Positions 39,701-48,305 of a DNA stretch of 64,000 nt are shown here, piece by piece (position 1 is the stretch's first letter; the number at the start of each line of letters is the position of its first letter). The translations under genes and the position numbers were made by a program. This stretch comes from [Clostridium] fimetarium (GTDB lineage: Bacteria > Bacillota > Clostridia > Lachnospirales > Lachnospiraceae), in the NCBI RefSeq assembly GCF_900111235.1, contig NZ_FOJI01000017.1:17872-81871 (forward strand). Reading direction: 5' to 3'. The notes beneath the pieces were generated by a model. That model did not search any database and had not been told where the DNA came from. It saw only the letters and a list, made by a program, of their open reading frames with translations.

Positions 39701-41368
39701 ATGAAATGTCCAAAATGTGGTAACGAATATGATGGCGTTTCTTGTCCACAGTGCAAGGGAGCCAAGGTCATTATCAATGATAATGATTATTTGCGCAGAA
39801 AGAAAGAGTATGAAGAAAATGGGAAGATATTAGGCATAAAGGTAAAGAAGGACCCATTAGATATTCACAAGTTCAACGCTGATAAGGAAATAGAATCTGA
39901 ATTTTTAGAGCTTCCAAAGGTTAATGATGAGATAAAAAAATTAAAAAGTATCGTTAATAAAACGATAAAAAAACATCATAACAAAAAAAGTAATAAGAAA
40001 AAGAAAAATAGTACCAATAAAATAGTAGCAAAGGCACTTTTAAAAAAGTATTGGCTAAAGGCATCAATATTTTTAATAACAATAATTATAATCATAATAG
40101 CTGGTACAGGTGTTTATGGGCTCATTAAAAGATTTAATATGACGCTTTATATTGTTGGTACGGATGGAAGAATATGTACAGGTGGCTCATTGGAAAATAA
40201 GCTGATTAGTAATGTAAGTGATGTTATATTTTCCTTGGACGGAGAGTCTTTTTATGAAGAAAAACTACCATCAGAAATTAGCGATAAAACAATTATTTTT
40301 TCATATGCGAGCCAAAAGGGTGATTATTTTGTAGCTGAAGTATATGATAATGTTAGTACATATACGCTATATGTTTGGAGCGACGGTGGGGTTAAGAAGA
40401 TTATCGAAGGAACGAATGAGAAGGAAGTAAAGTACATTTCTGATAGTGGTAGGGTATTATTTACAGATATCACCTACTTATACGCAGGTGCGGTAAGTAA
40501 TATTGGATTATATGAATATGATGCCGCAGCTTCAATTGATAAGAGCTCTGAAAAAGGGGTGCTTTCACTGATAGAAAAAAATATTAGAAGCCAGTATTTG
40601 TATTTGAAGAATAGTACATTAGTTTATCTAGATAGTTCTAATGCGTTATATACAATTAATTTTGCAAAGTTAACAGACAAAACGCTTGTTGCAAAAAATA
40701 TCAATGATATATATGGAGTTTCTAATGAAATGGATAATCTGTATAGTAATTCAACCGCGATTGTAAAAGATTCAGGTAAAAGTGAAGCATTTATATATTC
40801 ACAAAGTGGAGAATTCTACTATTATGAGGTGAGTAGCGAAGCGACAACATACTTGTTTGATTCCACACTTTCAGGGGTGGAAATAATATATGAGAAAAGT
40901 CATGGAGACGTGTATTGCATTAGTATGAGTAATATAAGTTATGGTACAATCAAAAATGATAGTGTTACAGAAATGACTAGCTTAGACAATATGAGCAGTA
41001 CAGAAGATAAATGTTATTATCCAGATACTTCAACACTTGTATATGTCACTAAAGTTGGTCAATTAGTTTCTGTAAATAGAGGGAATAAAACAGCAATAAG
41101 AAGCGGAGTTTCATCCGAATCATTGAATCTTGTTAGGAATTCTGTTGGACTAACGTATATTGCAGACGGGGTTCAGTATTACAGAAATAGCCTGGCTGCA
41201 GCTGAGATAAAACTCCAGGAGCTTGCGTCTGGTAATGATACATCGCAGTCGTTAATATACAAAAATAATATATATTTCATGTCTGCGCAAGGAGAACTTT
41301 GTTACTGCAGTTTGAAGGGTAAGGATTTTAGCACATTTGGACCGGTTACATCTTTTTGGGTGAAGTAA
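39701..41368 (+). CDS. Zinc-ribbon, single-pass membrane protein with extracellular repeat domain
   Basis: 555 residues. Cytoplasmic N-terminal zinc ribbon (CPKCGNEYDGVSCPQC), a very basic linker (about 95-118, Lys/Asn runs), one TM segment (about 121-141), then about 410 extracytoplasmic residues with repeated YxxDxxxxLY / VYVTKVGQLVSVNRG-like strands suggestive of a beta-propeller. No known family recognised. A sensor or cell-surface scaffold is possible but is inference only. Terminated by the hairpin at 41423. Confidence 0.75.
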   Translation: MKCPKCGNEYDGVSCPQCKGAKVIINDNDYLRRKKEYEENGKILGIKVKKDPLDIHKFNADKEIESEFLELPKVNDEIKKLKSIVNKTIKKHHNKKSNKKKKNSTNKIVAKALLKKYWLKASIFLITIIIIIIAGTGVYGLIKRFNMTLYIVGTDGRICTGGSLENKLISNVSDVIFSLDGESFYEEKLPSEISDKTIIFSYASQKGDYFVAEVYDNVSTYTLYVWSDGGVKKIIEGTNEKEVKYISDSGRVLFTDITYLYAGAVSNIGLYEYDAAASIDKSSEKGVLSLIEKNIRSQYLYLKNSTLVYLDSSNALYTINFAKLTDKTLVAKNINDIYGVSNEMDNLYSNSTAIVKDSGKSEAFIYSQSGEFYYYEVSSEATTYLFDSTLSGVEIIYEKSHGDVYCISMSNISYGTIKNDSVTEMTSLDNMSSTEDKCYYPDTSTLVYVTKVGQLVSVNRGNKTAIRSGVSSESLNLVRNSVGLTYIADGVQYYRNSLAAAEIKLQELASGNDTSQSLIYKNNIYFMSAQGELCYCSLKGKDFSTFGPVTSFWVK

Positions 41369-41422
41369 GTACATATACAAACAAGTACATATACATAAAA
41401 TTACAATAAGTTATATAACATT

Positions 41423-41457
41423 GAAATGCCCCTGTCAATTTGATAGGGGGCATTTTC
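41423..41457. terminator. Bidirectional terminator between convergent genes
   Basis: GAAATGCCCC...GGGGGCATTTTC stem with one bulge; T-rich on the plus side (TTTTCGTT) and, on the minus strand, TTTCAATG. Confidence 0.75.
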
Positions 41458-41484
41458 GTTATCATATGCGAAAGTATAATTCCT

Positions 41485-43053
41485 TTAAATCTCTTTATTC
41501 ATTTCATTCATTTCATTAATTATTTCCCTAATCTTACTCTCACTGTTAATGTCAGCTAAAATAACAAGATAATCCCCTACCTTTATTTCTGTATCTCCTT
41601 TTGGAATTATCTCTCTGTCTCCTCTTTTAACTCCAACTAGGAGGCATTTCTGAGGCCACTTTATCATTTTCACCTGAAGGTTTTCAAAATGAGAACCGTG
41701 CTGTACGATAATTTCTACCGTTATTTTTTTGTTGCTCTCTTTTTCTTCTCCTAGTTGTTCCTTTGCAAGCAAATTGTCTAGAAGTGCTTCGTATACTGGC
41801 GGGCTCTTTAGTAAGTCAGCTACGACATAAGCCGTCACTGCAACAACAGTCAGCGGTAGCATATGGTTAAATGAGCCGGTCATTTCTATTATAAGCACGA
41901 TTCCTGTTATTGGCGCTCTAACGATAGCGGTAAAATATCCTGCCATCGCAAGGATAACGAAATTATAAAATAATTTTTGGTCGAAACCAAGATAATTAAT
42001 AGATATTTCGGCAAATATAGCCCCTATTGCTGCGCCTAGTACAAGTAGTGGAAAGAATATTCCACCTGGGGTGCCTGAACCAAAACTTACTACGGAAAAG
42101 ATAAATTTGATGATGAAAATGATTATCAGGAACCATATACCATTTTCAGGGGTTAGTTCCTCTATTATTCGGTGCCCACCGCCCAAAACAATCGGAAAGG
42201 TGAGTCCTAAAATCCCGGCCAATACAAAAGGAACTATGACTTTGGTACGCGTATTTAAGAACTTAACTTTTGTGTAAAGTTTTTGTACGCTTAACAATGC
42301 GTAATTGTAGAACGCACCCAATCCTCCTAGACATATTCCTAAAATTATAAGTAGCCAGTAACTATTTAAAGGAATTGCTTCGGTGACCTGAAAGTTAAAA
42401 ATCGGAGCTATTCCAAACACTTGCTTGGAAACGAAGTCTGCCGCTACAGCTGCCGACATTATGGACAGTAAGATTACTGGTGAAAAATATTTAAAAATCT
42501 CTTCTAATGCAAATATAACTCCAGCCAGAGGAGCGTTGAAAGCTGCAGCTAGTCCAGCGCTTGCTCCGCTTGCCATAAGTATTTTTCGCTCCAGTCGGCT
42601 TGTACCTATCTTGTTTCCAATTCCCTCGGCTACGCAGGCGCCAATCTGGATGGATGGACCTTCTCTACCAAGAGATAGTCCGCCGGCTATCGCTATAGCA
42701 CCACCCAGAAATTTGAGGCACAAGGTATGCAACCAGTGTTTCCTTTTTCTGAAATGGCCTTTCAATATGCCCTCTAACTGAGGTATTCCACTTCCTGAAA
42801 TCATTTTATCCTTAGAAATTAGAAATCCAACAAAGTAGCCCATTATACAAAGGGACGCCAGTATGAGTGGTATAAATAAGAGATTATTTCTCAAAAATCC
42901 ATACATCATAAAAGCAAAAGATTCAGCGTAAGTTAGTGTTAGCCTATATAGGACCGCAACTGAGCCCGCCGCTACACCCACAAGCAGGCTCTTAAAAATA
43001 ATTGAAATTTTCCTTGAATTATCATCCGTTAATATCTTATAATTGTTCTTCAT
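41485..43053 (-). CDS. clcA: ClC-family chloride/proton antiporter with C-terminal RCK_C (TrkA-C) domain
   Basis: 522 residues from the ATG at 43053, which has GGAG 9 bp upstream (the first ATG at 43068 lacks one). Ion-pathway motifs are complete: GSGIP (87-91), GREGPS with gating E131, and GGIFFPLL. E185 in ALEEIF corresponds to the internal proton glutamate of E. coli ClcA, which points to an antiporter rather than a channel. After about residue 430 a cytoplasmic RCK_C domain (VGDYLVILAD) suggests ligand or nucleotide control. Confidence 0.93.
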   Translation of the reverse strand: MKNNYKILTDDNSRKISIIFKSLLVGVAAGSVAVLYRLTLTYAESFAFMMYGFLRNNLLFIPLILASLCIMGYFVGFLISKDKMISGSGIPQLEGILKGHFRKRKHWLHTLCLKFLGGAIAIAGGLSLGREGPSIQIGACVAEGIGNKIGTSRLERKILMASGASAGLAAAFNAPLAGVIFALEEIFKYFSPVILLSIMSAAVAADFVSKQVFGIAPIFNFQVTEAIPLNSYWLLIILGICLGGLGAFYNYALLSVQKLYTKVKFLNTRTKVIVPFVLAGILGLTFPIVLGGGHRIIEELTPENGIWFLIIIFIIKFIFSVVSFGSGTPGGIFFPLLVLGAAIGAIFAEISINYLGFDQKLFYNFVILAMAGYFTAIVRAPITGIVLIIEMTGSFNHMLPLTVVAVTAYVVADLLKSPPVYEALLDNLLAKEQLGEEKESNKKITVEIIVQHGSHFENLQVKMIKWPQKCLLVGVKRGDREIIPKGDTEIKVGDYLVILADINSESKIREIINEMNEMNKEI

Positions 43054-43104
43054 TATAGTTTTCTCCATATGCTTGCAAAGTTTATGTATTGCAGTGCATT
43101 TTCC

Positions 43105-43133
43105 ATTATAACTCTATGCAAATGAAATTACAA
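43105..43133 (-). promoter_or_regulatory. Promoter of the ClC antiporter gene
   Basis: On the minus strand TTGTAA (43133-43128), 17 bp, TATAAT (43110-43105). About 50 bp before the chosen start. Confidence 0.65.
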
Positions 43134-43285
43134 ATTCGTAACTTTATGGGGGGACAATTATAATACAGAAAAACAACTTGAAGAGTAAAATTAAATTCAA
43201 AATAGATAAAATTTAAATTTATGGAAATAAAGAGTATGCTAAATAGTGAAATATTTAACAATTTGTTGATTGAGAGGATGTTTTG

Positions 43286-43312
43286 CAAACAAATTTAGTT
43301 CAAATTTGTTTG
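43286..43312. repeat. Perfect dyad in the divergent clcA/surface-protein gap
   Basis: 11-bp arms CAAACAAATTT / AAATTTGTTTG with AGTTC between; 69 bp before the surface-protein ATG. Could be an operator. Apart from this and the promoter at 43105 the 43054-43380 gap is plain AT-rich DNA. Confidence 0.5.
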
Positions 43313-43380
43313 GATTCCTAGTTAAGATAAATAATATATTTTAACCTTAGGGAATAATATTCAAAAACAGAGGAGAAAGA

Positions 43381-44775
43381 ATGAATAGAAAAGTTAAAAA
43401 AATAATGACATTGTGTGCAACAATTATGTCGGCATTCGTTATTGTTTTATTTACATCTATGAATGGAAATGCAGCAGAGGTTAATTCTACATTGAATGTC
43501 TGCAATTATAATGGAACCTCATATGCAACGATTGAAGAGGCAATATTAGCGATTGGTGATGGTACAGGTACAATTCAAGTAACCAAAGATGTAATACTTA
43601 CTAATTGTCTAGATTTTACAAAGGGTAATATTACTTTGGATTTAGCAGGACACATTGTTGACTTACCAGATGGTAAGGATTATGCAGCAGCTCAGATCGA
43701 TGAATTGGCAACTTTGAAATTAGTTGATTCAGTTGGTGCAGGAAAGTTTACATCAAGTAATGTATATTATGGAATTGTTTTTGTTGCAGGTGGAACATTT
43801 ATTATGGATGGTGGTACCATAGAATTGACAAATAAGTTCCCAACAGCTAATGGTTATGGTATATATTGTAATTATGGAAAGGTTCAAATTAACGTAGGAA
43901 CAATCAATGCTGACTTTCCTATCTATTCTTCAGGGAAATTTGGTGTATCAACTTTAAATATAACTGGCGGAACATTTAATGCGACAAGAAATTCTGTAAT
44001 TGAAGGAGATACTGTTGCAAATATTTCTGGTGGAAAATTCACAATTGCTACGGATTCAGTACAGGGCAGAGCATTGTTAATAGGTCTTTGGAATGAGGGT
44101 AATGGAGATAAAACTCCTGTAGTTAAAATTACTGGTGGAGAATTTCATGGCGTTTTAGCTGGAATTATGGTTATTAATGGAGCAGAGGTATCACCTGTTA
44201 GTAATACATATTTTCAAACAAATATTATTCCAGCTGGATATGCACTTTCAAATAATGCAATCCTCACTGATAAAGACGGAAGTATATATACAGATAAGGA
44301 TATTACTATTAATACAATTGTTTATAATATCAAGTATGAGAATATGGGCGAAGCAAATAATACGAGTAATGTAAATACTTATACCGTAAAAGACGCAATC
44401 ACTTTAAAGGATATATCAAAGGCTGGTTATGACTTTAATGGTTGGTATGATTCTGCAACAGGTGGAAATAAAATCACAACTATCGCTAAGGGAACAATTG
44501 GAGAAACAACTTTATATGCACGTTTCACAGCAATTGTAGCTGCAGTTGAACCTACAACAGAAGCTGTTACAGAAGCTGCAACAGAAGCTGCAACAGAAGC
44601 TGCAACAGAAGCTGCAACAGAGGCTGTTACAGAAGCTGCAACTACCCAGGTAGTAACTGCTTCTACCAACCCTAAGACAGGTGATGATTTTCCACTTGCT
44701 TTAATGGTAATATTATGTACAGCATCAACATTGGGTTTAGTACTTATATCAAAAAACAAAAAGTTGGTTAAGTAA
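43381..44775 (+). CDS. Sortase-anchored surface protein (beta-helix-like plus InlB B-repeat)
   Basis: 464 residues. Signal peptide 1-32 (ends NGNAAEV). Residues about 40-290 show the repetitive ...GGTFIMDGGTIEL..., ITGGTFNATRNS, ISGGKFTIA strands of a right-handed beta-helix. Residues about 315-380 form a Listeria-Bacteroides (Flg_new/InlB B) repeat with YDFNGWYDSATGG. A TEAATEAA spacer (about 393-420) crosses the wall, followed by sorting signal NPKTGD, a TM segment and KNKKLVK. Probably displayed on the cell wall, as an adhesin or carbohydrate-related protein; no catalytic motif was seen. Ribosome site GAGGAGA 6 bp upstream. Confidence 0.88.
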   Translation: MNRKVKKIMTLCATIMSAFVIVLFTSMNGNAAEVNSTLNVCNYNGTSYATIEEAILAIGDGTGTIQVTKDVILTNCLDFTKGNITLDLAGHIVDLPDGKDYAAAQIDELATLKLVDSVGAGKFTSSNVYYGIVFVAGGTFIMDGGTIELTNKFPTANGYGIYCNYGKVQINVGTINADFPIYSSGKFGVSTLNITGGTFNATRNSVIEGDTVANISGGKFTIATDSVQGRALLIGLWNEGNGDKTPVVKITGGEFHGVLAGIMVINGAEVSPVSNTYFQTNIIPAGYALSNNAILTDKDGSIYTDKDITINTIVYNIKYENMGEANNTSNVNTYTVKDAITLKDISKAGYDFNGWYDSATGGNKITTIAKGTIGETTLYARFTAIVAAVEPTTEAVTEAATEAATEAATEAATEAVTEAATTQVVTASTNPKTGDDFPLALMVILCTASTLGLVLISKNKKLVK

Positions 44776-44812
44776 TAAGTTTAAAAGACAAATAATTAAA
44801 ATTTATAAGATG

Positions 44813-44860
44813 ATGCGACCACGTTTTGTTGGTCGCATTTTTAATGCGCTTTTTTTTATT
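44813..44860 (+). terminator. Terminator after the surface-protein gene
   Basis: 9-bp GC-rich stem ATGCGACCA / TGGTCGCAT, 8-base loop, then TTTTT and a second long T run. Confidence 0.92.
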
Positions 44861-44862
44861 AC

Positions 44863-44891
44863 TTGACATACGTAAAAGAATATTGTATATA
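44863..44891 (+). promoter_or_regulatory. Promoter of the gntR-ABC operon
   Basis: Consensus TTGACA (44863-44868), 17 bp, TATATA (44886-44891). The -10 box lies inside operator 1. Confidence 0.78.
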
Positions 44892-44902
44892 TAGTATATA
44901 CA
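44884..44902. promoter_or_regulatory. GntR/YtrA-type operator 1
   Basis: Perfect 19-bp dyad TGTATATA-TAG-TATATACA overlapping the -10 box; placement predicts repression by the GntR protein encoded 44 bp downstream. Confidence 0.72.
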
Positions 44903-44905
44903 CAA

Positions 44906-44924
44906 TGTATGCAGCATATATACA
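44906..44924. promoter_or_regulatory. GntR/YtrA-type operator 2
   Basis: Half-conserved second site TGTATGCAGCATATATACA, 22 bp (two helical turns) from operator 1, so two dimers could bind the same DNA face. Confidence 0.5.
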
Positions 44925-44945
44925 ATATAAAGGAGAGGCCATCCT

Positions 44946-45317
44946 GTGAATATTATAATTAGTAATTCAAGTAACAAACCGATTTATGAGCAAATCACAG
45001 ATCAAGTTAAGAATATTATTATTTCCGGAGAAATGACGACTGGAGATGTACTGCCGTCAATGAGACTTTTGGCGAAGGAACTACGAATAAGCGTAATTAC
45101 AACCAAAAGAGCTTATGAGGAACTTGAAAGAGAAGGGTTTATTGAGACAGTAACGGGTAAAGGCAGTTTTGTGGCCGACAAAAATCCGCAAATTTTAAGA
45201 GAAGAACATTTAAAACGTATTGAAGAACATTTGATTCATGCATGTGACCTTGCGAAAGTAGCAAAAATTTCTGAAGAAGAGTTAGTCGTAATGTTAAAAT
45301 TAATATATGAAGAATAA
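44946..45317 (+). CDS. GntR-family repressor, YtrA subfamily
   Basis: 123 residues: winged helix (PIYEQITDQVKNIIISGEMTTGDVLPSMRLLAKELRISVITTKRAYEELEREGFI) plus the short 50-residue dimerisation tail that defines YtrA-type regulators. GTG start with AAAGGAGAGG 7 bp upstream. It heads an operon with an ABC ATPase and permease and probably represses it from the dyads at 44884 and 44906, as YtrA does for cell-envelope stress transporters in Bacillus. Confidence 0.92.
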   Translation: MNIIISNSSNKPIYEQITDQVKNIIISGEMTTGDVLPSMRLLAKELRISVITTKRAYEELEREGFIETVTGKGSFVADKNPQILREEHLKRIEEHLIHACDLAKVAKISEEELVVMLKLIYEE

Positions 45318-45355
45318 AGATGTGAAGTGCCGATTTGTGGCAAGAAGGGAGTTTT

Positions 45356-46219
45356 ATGAAAAATAGTAGTTTAGTTAAAAATAGTATTGTTGTTGATAAA
45401 ATCAGTAAACATTATGATGGGTTTTCGTTAGAAAATGTAAGCTTTAATTTACCGAAAGGCTGTATTATGGGATTTATCGGAGAAAATGGAGCTGGCAAGT
45501 CGACTACGATTAAGATAATCCTTGATTTGGTTAAGCAGGAAACTGGAACTGTAAATGTTTTAGGAGATAGTGCACAAAATGCAAATGTTAGGGAGGATAT
45601 AGGCGTTGTATTTGATGAGGGTTGTTTTCCGGATGATATAACCGTTGATAATTTAAAAACTTCATTTCAGTATATTTATAAAAATTGGGATAGTAATTTA
45701 TTTGATGACTATTTAAAAAGATTTGCGCTTCCCCATAAGAAGAAAATGAAAGATTTTTCAAGAGGAATGAAGATGAAACTCGCAATTGCGGTTGCATTGT
45801 CACATAAGGCCAAACTTTTAGTTTTGGATGAGGCAACAAGTGGTCTTGATCCAATAGTGAGAGAACAGATTCTTGATGTATTTATGGAGTTCATACAAAA
45901 TGAAGAAAATTCAATACTGCTTTCCTCACATATCGTGAGTGACTTGGAAAAGGTATGTGATTATATTACATTTATTCATGAAGGACAGATTATACTTTCG
46001 AAGGAAAAAGATTTGCTGATGGAACAGTTCGGATTACTAAAATGCTCGAAAAAGGAATTAGAGAATGTTCCCAAAGATGCAATTGAACGAGTTCGTGAGA
46101 ATCAATTCGGGGTTGAAGCATTGGTAAAACGTAATAAAATGGGCAGAAATTTTACAATTGATAAAGCTACTTTAGAAGATATAATGTTATTTATGATAAG
46201 GGGGAATAAAGTATGTTAG
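45356..46219 (+). CDS. ABC transporter ATP-binding protein
   Basis: 287 residues from ATG 45356 (GAAGGGAG 6 bp upstream); an in-frame TTG at 45335 is rejected. Walker A GENGAGKST, signature FSRGMKMKLAIA (variant of LSGGQ), Walker B LLVLDEAT, and H-loop in LLSSHIVSDL. The C-terminal 70 residues are variable. It overlaps the permease gene by 7 bp. Exporter type, probably for a peptide, antibiotic or envelope component. Confidence 0.92.
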   Translation: MKNSSLVKNSIVVDKISKHYDGFSLENVSFNLPKGCIMGFIGENGAGKSTTIKIILDLVKQETGTVNVLGDSAQNANVREDIGVVFDEGCFPDDITVDNLKTSFQYIYKNWDSNLFDDYLKRFALPHKKKMKDFSRGMKMKLAIAVALSHKAKLLVLDEATSGLDPIVREQILDVFMEFIQNEENSILLSSHIVSDLEKVCDYITFIHEGQIILSKEKDLLMEQFGLLKCSKKELENVPKDAIERVRENQFGVEALVKRNKMGRNFTIDKATLEDIMLFMIRGNKVC

Positions 46220-46857
46220 GTCTTATGATTAAAGATGTTTATACGATAAAAAGGCAATTTAAAATAGTTGTGTTGATGTCAATTTTTTATATAGGTTTTT
46301 CGATTTTAGACAATAATATAGGATTTTTATCATTTGTTGCATTGTTCGCAAATATTGGGCTTATACTTCCTATATTTAGTTATGACGAAAAAGGCCAGTG
46401 GGATAAATATGCTAGAATCCTACCGGTATCATATGAAAAAATGGTGCTTTCTCGTTATGTGGAAGTGTTAATTGTAAATGGAGTTATGTTAGCAATATTG
46501 ATTCCAATCAGCTTATTTGTAAAAAAACCAGAAGAGGAATTTCTTGAGATACTTTCAATATTGGTGGCAGTTATAAGCATTGGAGTATTATTAATTTCAA
46601 TTATGTTTCCTATTATTTATAAAAAAGGTATAGAGAAAGCAAGAATTATGATATTTGTAGTCATATTAGTTCCAACATGTTTAATTGCAACTTTGGCAAA
46701 GTGGAATATAAATATTGATTTGCACCAGATTTTAGTAAGCCCAGTTGTTGGTTTTATAAGCTACCATCTTTATATCATATGTCCACTGATTGCCGCAGTA
46801 TCTCTTGCATTATCTTACCAAATATCAAAATCAATTGTTGCAAAAAAAGAATATTAG
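46213..46857 (+). CDS. ABC-2 type permease (ABC2_membrane_5-like)
   Basis: 214 residues, about six TM segments; YDEKGQWDKYARILPVSYEKMVLSRY after the second TM is the characteristic cytoplasmic motif of this small permease family. Start overlaps the ATPase stop, so translation is coupled. Partner of the ATPase at 45356 in a YtrA-regulated exporter. Confidence 0.88.
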   Translation: MLGLMIKDVYTIKRQFKIVVLMSIFYIGFSILDNNIGFLSFVALFANIGLILPIFSYDEKGQWDKYARILPVSYEKMVLSRYVEVLIVNGVMLAILIPISLFVKKPEEEFLEILSILVAVISIGVLLISIMFPIIYKKGIEKARIMIFVVILVPTCLIATLAKWNINIDLHQILVSPVVGFISYHLYIICPLIAAVSLALSYQISKSIVAKKEY

Positions 46858-46911
46858 AAATAGATTGGTAGCAGTGTGTGAAAGAGAATCTATAATTTTA
46901 TAAATATTGCC

Positions 46912-46941
46912 TTGGAAAATCACATGTAATTGTTGTATAAT
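46912..46941 (+). promoter_or_regulatory. Probable nitroreductase promoter
   Basis: TTGGAA (46912-46917), 18 bp, TATAAT (46936-46941), 35 bp before the ATG. Confidence 0.55.
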
Positions 46942-46975
46942 ATAAATACATAAATTAACGGAGGCATATTTAAAA

Positions 46976-47503
46976 ATGAACCTAATATATGAAAACATTA
47001 TATCTCGAAGAAGCTGCAGGTCATTTACAGATCAGGAAATTAGTAAGGATAATTTAGATCTAATCTTAAAAGCAGGAATAAGCGCACCAAGTGGAATGAA
47101 TCGCCAGAGTTGGCAGTTTACTGTGATACGTAAGCAAGCAAACATTGCGAAACTGGAAAAAGTTGTAGGGAAAGCTGCCAATAGAGCTGAAAATTACGAT
47201 TTCTATGCACCTAATGTAATTATTCTTGTATCGAATGATCCAGAGAATGTAAATGGCTTGGCTGATGCATCCTGTGCAATGGAAAATATGTTTCTTATGG
47301 CACATTCACTTGGAATCGCTTCTTGCTGGATTAACCAGTTAAGAACAATATGTGATGTAGAAGAAGTTAGAGAATTGTTAGATAGCTACGGTATTCCAAG
47401 TAACCATATTGTATGGGGAATTGCGGATTTGGGATATGCTGCTGAGATTGGTAAGGAAGTTGTGAAGAAGGAAAACGTTATTAAGTTCGTGGATTCGCTT
47501 TAA
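46976..47503 (+). CDS. Nitroreductase-family FMN oxidoreductase
   Basis: 175 residues, the short single-domain class. FMN-binding RRSCRSFTDQEIS near the N-terminus, APSGMNRQSWQFTVI, and the dimer-helix LMAHSLGIASCWINQL, GYAAE near the end. Reduces nitro or quinone compounds or acts in flavin chemistry; substrate unknown. Ribosome site ACGGAGG. Element D starts just behind the stop. Confidence 0.9.
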   Translation: MNLIYENIISRRSCRSFTDQEISKDNLDLILKAGISAPSGMNRQSWQFTVIRKQANIAKLEKVVGKAANRAENYDFYAPNVIILVSNDPENVNGLADASCAMENMFLMAHSLGIASCWINQLRTICDVEEVRELLDSYGIPSNHIVWGIADLGYAAEIGKEVVKKENVIKFVDSL

Positions 47504-47535
47504 ACGGATGGGGGAACGGACGGGAAAACGGACGG

Positions 47536-47690
47536 AAATGCTTATATATGTCCTCATGTTCGCTTTTGCCTCTACAGCCATAGGAGATTGTCTGCACTCG
47601 GTTTGACACTGAAGTGTCAACCGCTTGCAGACAATCTCCTATGGCTGTAACGGCAAGATGCGGACAGTTTGAGGACATATATAAGCATTT
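47536..47690. repeat. Long palindromic intergenic element D (type 2)
   Basis: 155 bp of nested stems. Outer arms AAATGCTTATATATGTCCTC (47536-47555) and its exact complement (47671-47690); middle arms 47574-47596 and 47626-47648 are perfect 23-bp complements (arm contains GCCATAGGAGATTGTCTGC); centre CGGTTTGACACT / AGTGTCAACCG. Unpaired ATGTTCGCTTTTGCCTCTACAG-type and GTAACGGCAA segments match element B, whereas both arm sequences are unrelated to those of B. Preceded by repeated ACGGACGG. Confidence 0.88.
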
Positions 47691-47706
47691 CCTGGGCGTT
47701 GGCGTT

Positions 47707-47860
47707 GGCGAAAAGGCGAAAAGGCGGAAAAGGCGGAAAAGGCGGAAAAGGCGGAAAAGGCGGAAAAGGCGGAAAAGGCGGAAAAGGCGGAAAAGGCGGA
47801 AAAGGCGGAAAAGCGGAAAAGCGGAAAAGCGGAAAAGCGGAAAAGCGGAAAAGTGAAAAA
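47707..47860. repeat. GC-rich minisatellite (9-bp then 8-bp units)
   Basis: Ten copies of GGCGGAAAA (47723-47812) run into six copies of GCGGAAAA (47813-47860), with two GGCGAAAA units in front. Open frames through it on both strands are artefacts of the repeat. It fills much of the 47504-47920 gap. Confidence 0.95.
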
Positions 47861-47920
47861 GGAAAATATTAAAAAAGATAGAAAAAAATAAATCAAGAAT
47901 AAGAATGGGGAGGAGTTAGG

Positions 47921-48175
47921 ATGGGGGAATTGGCGGAGTTGATAAATATTGGGAAGGTTGTTGAAGAGCAACTGAATGAGGTTGGAATTAGTACGGTTGA
48001 AGAACTGAGAGCTGCTGGGAGCAAGCAGGCTTGGCTTAAGATTAGGGGTATTGACAGTTCGGCATGCATAAATAGATTGTGTGCATTGGAAGGTGCAATT
48101 CAGGGAATTCGGTGGCACGATTTGGATGTGGAGAAGAAGTGTGAACTTAAGGAGTTTTATAACGCATTCAAGTGA
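47921..48175 (+). CDS. TfoX C-terminal domain protein
   Basis: 84 residues: INIGKVVEEQLNEVGISTVEELRAAGSKQAW...LCALEGAIQGIRWHDL fits the stand-alone TfoX_C (helix-hairpin-helix-like) domain. Such short proteins are common in clostridia without the TfoX N-terminal half, and their role is unknown. GGGAGGAG is 9 bp upstream. The final codons and TGA stop lie inside the 9-bp tandem repeat that follows. Confidence 0.88.
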   Translation: MGELAELINIGKVVEEQLNEVGISTVEELRAAGSKQAWLKIRGIDSSACINRLCALEGAIQGIRWHDLDVEKKCELKEFYNAFK

Positions 48176-48219
48176 TTCAAGTGATTCAAGTGATTCAAGT
48201 GATTCAAGTGATTCAGTGG
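48166..48219. repeat. 9-bp tandem repeat spanning the tfoX-C stop codon
   Basis: Five exact copies of ATTCAAGTG (48166-48210) plus a partial copy. In the gene's frame each unit would read F-K-stop. Behind it, 48216-48290, are looser GATATAACGATTCA repeats. Confidence 0.93.
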
Positions 48220-48305
48220 CAACAATTCAGATATAATAATTAAGATATAACGATTCAGATATAACGATTCAGACATAAGAATTCAAGTAGAAAAGGGTAT
48301 TTAAT

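Noticed and set aside
43106..43288. 60-codon minus-strand frame upstream of the ClC gene
   Set aside because: Covers the antiporter promoter, AT-rich composition, no ribosome site and no recognisable protein.
47723..47860. Possible CRISPR-like array
   Set aside because: Units of 8-9 bp are contiguous with no spacers; no cas genes in the window.
47614..48118. Open frames through the 9/8-bp minisatellite (Arg/Lys-rich on plus, Ser/Ala/Phe-rich on minus)
   Set aside because: They exist only because the repeat lacks stops; no ribosome site, and they overlap a palindromic element and the TfoX-C gene.
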